Below, piece after piece: positions 55,799 through 64,000 of a stretch of 64,000 bases of DNA. The stretch is taken from the NCBI RefSeq assembly GCF_037975245.1, contig NC_092572.1, forward strand, positions 5,855,001 through 5,919,000, given 5' to 3'. This DNA is from Apostichopus japonicus (lineage: Eukaryota; Echinodermata; Holothuroidea; Aspidochirotida; Stichopodidae). The translations under genes were made by a program, and so were the position numbers. The notes under the pieces are model-generated. The model was not told the origin of the DNA. It saw nothing but the letters and a program-made list of their open reading frames with translations, and did not search any database. The first letter of the stretch is position 1. Every line of letters starts with the position of its first letter.

Positions 55799-58279
55799 GG
55801 GCAATTCCATGAGAAAGTGGACATGATACCCAAAAAATTAAAAGTGTGTGACAATAGTAAATTTGGTGTCAAATGAAAGCTAAGAGTCCATATTTTCCAG
55901 AATCAGGTTCAGAAATGCAATTTTCATGCATTTTGGAATGAAAATATTATGGGTGATGAAAATTCATGAGTTGATACAGAAAATTGGATAATTGGTAACA
56001 AAAACTATTCGTCACTGCAAATTGATAGAGAGTATATAAATGATATCAGCCACTACCATGTGAGAGTATAGATCATGGAAAACTGAATGGATAATATTTT
56101 CGCCCCTTTTCCTCAGTGGTTCCGCTTCAATGGCCTTCGGTATTTTTGCCACTTGAAATGTCCTTCCGTTACCAAAAATACAACTTTTTTTAGTTTTTCA
56201 GGAAAAGTTGCAGCATGATTAAAATAAATGTTCATCTTCAAAGCAAGTTTAGATTGGCCAACAAAATGAAATAATTAGTTTCACCCTGGTCCTCTTCGTT
56301 TGTTCATTATGATTGATTAAAACCTGTCTTTCCGTTACCATTTTGGTAACGGAAGGAGAGTAACGGAAGGACAATTTTGTTTTTCCAGTCAGATAATTGA
56401 GTCATTTGCCTATGATTAAAAGTAAATATCATTGAATGCATACATATATATTGTATACAGCATCCTGTGGGAGTTGTTGATTCTGAGAGTGATGTTTATA
56501 TCTACTAAGGGGCAATTCCATGGTAGGGCCATTCTCGGTCACGTGTGTGACTGAAAAAAGGGGAGATTTGCACTTTACCACTAAGTAACTACTTTTAGGT
56601 AAAGAAAGTTAGGTTGATTGTAGTACTTAAGTACATGCACTAGGGGACCCTTTTACAAAACCATATAAAGCTTAGCCAAAATCAGAACATTCATGTGCTG
56701 GCAGAGGTCATATAAAGGTCGGTCACGTGTGTGACGTGAAATGAAACTGGCTTTTTTGCTCAAAAAAACATTGGCAAATTCCTCAGTTTCTAACAGGGCT
56801 GAATAACCCTAATTTCTCATGTTTCTACCTTCATGTGTTTCCATTCTTACAAGACATTTCACCTCAATATTTCACTTCTTAAAATTAGCATAATACTACA
56901 TGAGCTAAAAAATCTGGTCACGTGTGTGACATTATTGGGTCACTTTTGTGACATTCTGAATTTTCATTGCATAGTATGCAATTTTAAGTGCAAATGTTTG
57001 ACTCTAGTAACGACCACAGAACAGCACTGATGTTGATATTCCATAGGAATTACTTTAATACAGTTTTACTGCCATGGTTTGGAGGGTCACGTGTGTGACA
57101 TTGTTGGGTCACGTGTGTGACATTCTGCATTTTCATGAACAAATGTCACACACATGATCATCGGTCACGTGTGTCAGGACTAATTAGAGGCTATTAATTA
57201 ATCGTAGGAATAATTATTTGACTCAATATTTTGCAGAACTAACAGTCTGTACCAAGAACGGTTGCATATCAAGTGTGGACATCATAAGACACATCAGTTA
57301 CTTTTTATGAAAACTTTTGCGTTATTTTGGTCACGTGTGTGACATCAAAATTATGCTAGTACAGTCATTAGCACCCATTATTAACGAAGAATTGAAGATC
57401 AGGAACCTCTGCTTTAGGAATGAAATAAATGAACATGTATAACTTACTCCATGTGATAGTTGATAACTGAAATATTGTTTCTAGATACTCATGTAGAAAA
57501 AACAAATATACAGTTAAAAACTACTGTTTGTTTGTACTTTTAGAATCACTTTTTACAATCACTTCCCATTAATAAGCATGTGATTATTCCTAAATAACTA
57601 GGACTTCAGCTTCAGTTGATTATCATTTTAGAATAAATTCAGTTGAATATAGCGATAGTTGCTTCAACTTTTTCAGTTATTGACATACAGTTAATTAACA
57701 TGTGATTAGTTGATAATTAGAAATCACTTCCATATTTTTGCTTTTGATGGTCAATACATTGTTATAGTTCACATTGGAATGTTGGTTCTGACAATTTTAT
57801 TATTGTGTCAACATGTGATATACTCTTCTTTGCACACTGTAACTGAGTGGACATTTTGTCCTTCCGTTACCGTCCTTCCGTTACCAAATTAACTTTAATT
57901 AGCACAATATTTCTAGAAAACCAAAGCAATAATTTCAGAATGGAAAGTGGTACAGTATAGGAAACAGTATTGGGATAACATTTCTCATCTATAAAATAAT
58001 ATTACTCCATAGAATTCACAGAGTTTTACATTAAACTCAAGATGTGTGAAAACCCTTGTCCGTTTGCTGTCCTTCCGTTACCGACCTCATTAATATTCAT
58101 ATTTTAAAAATGGGAAGGGTTTGTGTAAAAAAAAGTATGTGGAAATTGAAGTACGTAGTAATAGCTAGTCAATGATGACAATTATTTGTTGTAATTATAG
58201 GTGATATTCATGATATACTGTACTTGTTCAAATGTCAGAAAATTAGTCCCAATGTCCTTCCGTTACCATGGAATTGCCC
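55799..58279. mobile_element. Inverted-repeat element with two families of short motifs
   Basis: GGGCAATTCCATG at 55799-55811 and its complement at 58267-58279 bound the region. A third copy of the end is at 56510-56522. Inside are about eight copies of CCTTCCGTTACC (both orientations) toward the two outer parts, and at least six exact copies of GGTCACGTGTGTGAC in the middle. No transposase or host gene was recognised. Confidence 0.55.
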
Positions 58280-61200
58280 TAATGCAACCTTACTTAAACA
58301 AATTTACACTGATTAACTTGAACTTAGTTGCAGTCAAACTTAGGTACCAATTGTTAACGGAAAATGTCACTTCCGAAACGACAAAATCTAACAACCGGTC
58401 CTTGGAGAACAAAAGGAAGGAAACCTGGAGGACACAATTGTAGTTTAGCTTGGACACTTGTCCATACTATCAACCAAATAAGAACTGGGAAATACCTTCC
58501 ACCAAAAAGTACAGGCTCTGACAAAAACAGTGTACAGTAGTTGAGAGTATACGTCTGAACTAGCATATTTTAAGCATATTTATGGCCACCAAATTCACCT
58601 GAAAAAACCGAGAAAGTTTGTTAAGCTACCCAAGGTAGACTTCACTTAGGATGGTCAAATGGCACAAAATCTAAGAATTCTGGTATTTGGTCACTGAGTT
58701 ACAAAGCAATAAGTGCCAACATTGAAAGTTACACCACTGATTGTGAAAAGGACCATACCCTGTACAGTACCTTTACAAGTTAGTAAATCACAATGGGCAA
58801 TGGGTAGAGCAACGCAGTATATATGTCAGATGATCAGTACCACCCTGGAACACATTACAATACATGATCCTCTATGACTGGTACTCGGATTGACTGTGTG
58901 ATGAAACCTCCAGGTTTTACTCCATTGTGTCAACAGTATTGATACATACAGAGTGGTGCATCATGCATTACCAAGTTTTCATTCCGAGTTTCTTCAGACT
59001 TCAGAGCTACAGTGGTGTTCTGTCGAGGTTGACCTAGTCATCCGATTTCAAAACGTCCGAAATCGCCTGAAAGTGTCCGGAACTGTCCGGTCAGAAAAAA
59101 AAAACCTGTCATACCCAGTATTCAAAGCCAAAAGTGTCCGAAAACGTGCGATGAAAAGTTTACTAGCCCAATAGTAACAAAAGAGTAGAGTGTTTAAATC
59201 TAGAGCATTTGCGGTCACACGGCCGCGACGATTCCTCAGCGTGATAACAATAGTCTGTAAGGATTACAAGTTCACTGACAAAACTCTGTGCAGAAATATT
59301 TACTCGCTATCATTTACTATTTTGAGGCTTAGTGCTTACAGCTAGCAATGAACATTTTTCTCAATGTCAGATGGATACAACAATATAATATCGCTAAATA
59401 CATACAGCACTTTTCGTTTACAAGATAAATATTATTAGAAACGTGCTAAGTTCAAAGTTTCATTCCCCCGTGAGGTAGTACAGTACCGTCTCTTCCATTT
59501 TGACATGAGACACGGACAAAGCTCTGTGCCTAAATTGAGATTTTAAAGGTTACTAGGATACAGTTTAACGAAATTGAAGCTGCAATATAAGGTGATGAAA
59601 TCAATTTCATCGCAAAAAGTAAGCAATGCGAATAATCATGAACTTTATCGATATGCTGAAAGTTCACAATCGATGATAAATTCGATCTTGTCCTAAACAT
59701 GCAGAGTGGTTATTATCTACAATTAAGAAACGTATGGTAATTCTTTGTCGAAGGAAGTGTGTAATTAGAAAATATGTATTGAAAGAAGCAGAGAGGTTGC
59801 CGCAAAACGGCGGACCTTTTCATATGAAAATATGTATTATTGACATTTTCCAAGAGTTCTAACCTTCATTGAACATTGATTTGAGTAGGCCTATGCTAAA
59901 ACAAAACTTTGAACAAAAAGGAGGTGTTACGTAAAAAACACTTATACTTCTTAGGATGTAGGAAAAAAGTTTACAATTGCATGAATTCTTTTATTGAATG
60001 TCCGTTTGCCAAATAAAAAACATATAGGATCCACAGACTGATTGGCCATGACAAAATTGTTCGAGCACAATATAAATTGGCGCTAAGATGCTTACCACCT
60101 CCATTCAACTTGACATTATAATAACCACTTGTAAAGAACATCAGAAGAGTAAAATCCACGTATTCCAATATTAAGTTTCATTTGAGGTTTTCGTTTTCCC
60201 ATGTCATGCGTACAAAAACGTAATCACCAAAAATCCCAACTGCAGGTGCGCGCTGAATTAACTACCCTGGAAATCTAGGTCATGTACTGGTTTCTGCTCA
60301 CAAGCTTGACACCTGTTAATTTGCATTCCATTCTGACCCAATCTTGGCAAACTGCCAGAAAAACGTGCAACACTATATTAATCCGTTCGTAAGAGAGGAG
60401 GGGTGACCCAAACAGTCTCCCAGGTGCCTTGCTTAGAGCGTGTGAGCTCAACCTTTGCAGTACGGAGCTTTACCCTGGAAGTACAAGTATGTGAACAGCG
60501 AGATTTTATGTTCCTGGGGTTTGTTTCTCAAAATGTTCGAATTTTGCTAATAATATTCCCTTATTGTCAAAAAACAACAAAAAACTTTGATATCCATTAA
60601 CGGAAAAATTAAGAAAAATAACCAGACGATTGAACTGTGAGCAAAAATACACTTAAACGTACGGTAAAACGTTCGTAACATCTGCGTATGACGAGTACTT
60701 TCTGATGTTTCCGACATTTTGAACAGTGTTACATTTCGTGGCGCCTTGTGTGTCTGGTAATGGCGGTGCGTGCGGCATTATCAATAAAAAGTTTTGAAAC
60801 TTTTAAGGAGCTACGGTGACATGTTAAAACCATGCCATGTCATGTACAGAATTTTAAAGACTCATAATTTTATATTCAATCTGCTGCTGAATTGGAAGCC
60901 TGGTGTAATTCTTGCAAGAATGGGTAATATGATCTCTTTTGGGGTTTTAGTTACAAGGCAAGCAGGAAATTTTTGCAGAGGCAGAAGTTTTTGAATTTGA
61001 TGCAAAGAAAGGCCGAATAGCAACCTGTTGCATTAATCCAACCGAGAGGTGATGAAAGCATGAATTAATTTAGTGGTAGAATTTTGTTCGAGGACATTTC
61101 AAATGTTGGCAATTTCCAAATAGCATATGAGGCCGACCTACATATATTTGCCACACGAGTCGACATGCTCACAGAATCATCGAATGTTATACCAAGATTA

Positions 61201-61370
61201 CGAACAGTACAAGAAGGAGCAATAACTATCAGGCCTCGACAAAAAAAAAATTAAAACTACTAGCCAACTGGCCACCGAGTCTGAAATTCTACTCGCCAAA
61301 ACGTTAAATTTACTCACCATTTTTTCTCGCTAAGTGTTTGTGTGATATAAGCCTAGGTAGTATGGCCTAA
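58280..61370. other. Non-coding stretch
   Basis: Mostly unique AT-rich DNA. A block at 58724-58758 matches 42534-42567 in inverse orientation. Short open frames carry no domain. Confidence 0.35.
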
Positions 61371-61540
61371 TAGGGATGCACCGGATATCCCGTCTGGCCG
61401 GACTATCCGGCCGGATAGTGAGAAATTATCCGGTTCCGGTTCCGGCCGGATCTTTATCAAAATCTGCCCTGAATTATTCATTAAAAAGGTGTTGGTATTA
61501 ATTTAAATCAATGTAAACTATTTCCAAAAATTAATAAAAA

Positions 61541-63285
61541 CATTCAAAGTAAGGAACTAGAGCACCAATGGTGCAGAAGCTCATACCTTTTCGAGCTGAA
61601 AAATGTAGGGCCCACAAAACCAATTTTTGGGTCCGTGAGGGATACCCCCCCCCCCCCTTCGTTAGCAGAATCCTGGCCACACCACTGACTATAATTCCTA
61701 TTTTCCCCTTTAAATCCTATTTTACCTCCTCTCTTAAACAATACCACTGACCTACCCTATTAAACGTTCTCCCTCTACCTTAGCAGACATAACAAGCACT
61801 CCCTACAAGACATAACTTCACAAGCTGCCTACATACCTCAGGCTCAAAGACTTCTAAGAATCAGCGAGTGTTGATTGGCTATAGGGCTCTCATGCTTACA
61901 GTTCAACAGTTAATAACAACTCCCAGTCCTGCTTTAATTCCACTAACACTGCAGAGACTGGGAGACAAATTAAAGGAGCTTTGGCAAAAAGTGAAGGCTC
62001 AGATTTTTCTAAACAATGGGGATTAATTGTAATTAATTAACTTTTGACCAAAAAGTTTTAGGCATCACCTTATTTATACACAATCCAACAATCATCAGTT
62101 CAACTTTGAATATGATCCATCAAAATCTTGAGGAGATTGAGGTATTTGAAAATATTACAAAGAATGACCCCCGATGACCCCCTAAATGAAATTTGACCTC
62201 AATTTTCCAAACACCCCTCGCAACTCTCATCCCGAGGAACATTGTGACCAAGTTTCATTGTAATTGGCCATACACTGTACGAACAGGAGCAATTTGAAAA
62301 TATAGGGCCGCGGCCCGGGCCACAAAAGACCCCTAGTTGATCTTTGATCTCAAATTCATGAACACCCTGAAGGTAAAACTACCATAGTACTATCGTGACA
62401 AACCCTCAACATTTGTACCATGGAATCTGTAGGAGAAGAAGCATTTTGCGTATTTCCACAAAATGGCCCATTACGGCCCACAGGTGACCTTTGACCCCAA
62501 ATTTTGGACCATCTCTGATGGCCCTATACCCAATGGTTCTTGTGTCCAAGTTTCATGAAATTCCATCAAACACTGTGCGAGTGGGAGCGGTTTTACCAAT
62601 TGTTGACGGATAGAGTGATAGAGTGATAGACGCCGCACTGTAACAATAGCTCACACCAGCATGCTGGTATGAGCTCAAAATTAGGTTTAACATGTTTAAT
62701 TTAATTTTCACACTGGTCTGACCCACTGTTTCTAAAGATCAACCAAAATAATACAACTACTGTAATAATATGAAGAGCTCTATATACAACAAAAACAGTT
62801 TGTAGTGAAATCATTTCTTGCAGCCTTCATCAGTTTAATATTGTGCAGTTAAAATAGACCACTCATATACTTATCAGTCAAAATACTGTTCCATTGAATC
62901 TTTACTTTCCCATTATTGTTGGCATTCATGTTTTCTCTGAATTTTTATGTGTGAAACAATCTCTTATATGGTCAGAAAGAAACACTTGCATGAAATGAAA
63001 TGTTCAAAATCCAAACATGTGCATTACGACCTTAAGAAGTCAAAACAATGGATCTTTTTGTGGACCACTAAAGTCCATTTCCTGTCTAGAAAGCTGTCAA
63101 TTGTTACTCATTGTTTGTAGTCATGGCAATATGCAAATTGTAATCTTGGCACTTTTATAAATAAATGAAGCAATGGACTAGAAGACTTTCCACCAAATGG
63201 GGTGCCAGTCATAGAAAAAACAGTATCTAATTTTCTCACAGAAAGAGATATCTCTTGTCACAATGAATGTTCCTAAAAGTTCATG
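61541..63285. repeat. Extra internal segment of the long hAT copy
   Basis: Bounded by A-runs where the short copy reads straight through. Contains a C-run (61647-61660), a CCACACCACTGA end-like word, GATAGAGT triplication at 62611-62630 and a hairpin. It is either a later insertion or original sequence lost from the short copy. Confidence 0.6.
62648..62675. repeat. 14-bp hairpin
   Basis: AGCTCACACCAGCA followed directly by TGCTGGTATGAGCT: self-complementary with one mismatch. The left part of the same module has AGCTCATACC near 61578, so these may be ends of a separate ~1.1-kb element. Confidence 0.6.
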
Positions 63286-64000
63286 AAAAAACTAAATCTT
63301 TAAGTGTTCTAATGAACATTCAAGTCCATTTTAAAGCATAGATAAAAGATAGATAAGAAGTTTCTTCCACTTCTGGAAAGATGCAATACTTTTTTTTACA
63401 GATAATATTGCAGTGTAAAAATTTGTTACCAAATAATGAATAATAAAAGACAATTCGAAATCCTGATAGTAGTGTTACTGCAACAATTAAATAATCTTTT
63501 TATTCCGTATAAAGTATGAGATTTGTGAAATGTAGCTTCCCCTTTTAAAACAAACTTCATAGGTAGTATGCAGTATTTTTCAGCAAACAAATTTACATAT
63601 TGTATCAAGCTTGTCAATAATTTTATTGTAGTTATTTTATTAAAGAATGTAGATTACACCACTTCAAGTCATATTTAATCTCATAAATGGGGTCTTAATT
63701 TCACCTTCTTTATAATATGTATACCTCACCTAAGATTTGCTCCTTGTTTCATACTTCTACTTCTTATTTATGATTTTCCTCTGTGTTATGAAAAAATCTG
63801 GTTCCGGTCGGATTTTATCCGGCCGGATTTCATGTACTATCCGGCAAAATCCGGTTACAGCCGGATCCCAAAATTTGGATCCGGTGCATCCCTATGGCCT
63901 AACTTAGGATATTGCGTTATAGTTTTACTAGGTTAGCTGTTTACAGCAAAATGATCTATTTAAATTGTAAAACCAGTGAGCGATTTTACACACTTATCTC

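Larger units (their letters stand above)
61371..63894. mobile_element. hAT-type element, long form (2.5 kb)
   Basis: Its ends TAGGGATGCACCGGAT and CCGGTGCATCCCTA, with CCGGCCGGAT repeats, match 9784-10609 in inverse orientation. A perfect 8-bp duplication TGGCCTAA flanks it (61363-61370, 63895-63902). An extra ~1.74 kb (61541 to about 63285) is absent from the short copy. No transposase frame is recognisable. Confidence 0.92.

Noticed and set aside
1-64000. tRNA, rRNA or CRISPR loci
   Set aside because: No cloverleaf with intact A/B boxes, no rRNA-like blocks and no spaced identical repeats were recognised by eye. A tRNAscan/Infernal run would be decisive.

Overview
The window looks like repeat-rich, AT-rich DNA from a marine invertebrate animal. 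It has spliced genes with GT-AG introns, CR1-like and other non-LTR retrotransposons, a Ty3/gypsy element primed by a metazoan-type tRNA-Leu, hAT- and TTAA-type DNA transposons, and multi-exon immunoglobulin-superfamily coding. There are no bacterial features. An echinoderm-grade deuterostome is my best guess, but the species cannot be fixed from sequence alone.

Host coding. One minus-strand gene appears to cross most of the left and middle of the window. A signal-peptide exon (37879-37930) is followed by three Ig-type exons (35962-36291, 35092-35421, 31309-31566) and then by two short Thr-rich exons (5981-6055, 399-440). All six join in phase 1. I read it as a secreted or membrane Ig protein with a mucin-like stalk, whose 3' end lies beyond base 1. 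A separate two-exon minus-strand gene (135 aa) sits at 24900-26174, inside a transposon.

Nested transposons, 12.3-27.4 kb. A 1.4-kb repeat (12286-12951 plus 26675-27414) is split by a TTAA-flanked element (12952-26674). That element is itself split by an 8.75-kb gypsy retrotransposon (14641-23394) with near-identical LTRs and a 4-bp ATAT duplication. A sister copy of the outer repeat (28899-31168) carries a different guest, a 768-bp hAT element with a perfect 8-bp target duplication. Each sister serves as the empty site for the other's insertion.

The gypsy element is on the minus strand: LTR, PBS, gag, a -1 frameshift signal, protease-RT-RNase H-integrase, then an extra ORF behind its own TATA-like box that encodes two C2HC zinc fingers, then LTR. 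It is broken by a one-base length change in gag, a stop in RT, a frameshift after integrase and a 19-bp duplication in ORF3.

Right part. 38.1-39.6 kb is a second copy of the AGGTCA-rich repeat seen at 1.3-3.9 kb. 43.4-47.1 kb holds two terminal-inverted-repeat elements. 47.7-50.8 kb is a rearranged CR1/L2-like LINE whose ORF1 encodes an SGNH esterase. 55.8-58.3 kb is an inverted-repeat element loaded with two short sequence motifs. 61.4-63.9 kb is a long relative of the hAT element at 9.8-10.6 kb. The remaining stretches are AT-rich intron or intergenic DNA without recognisable genes.
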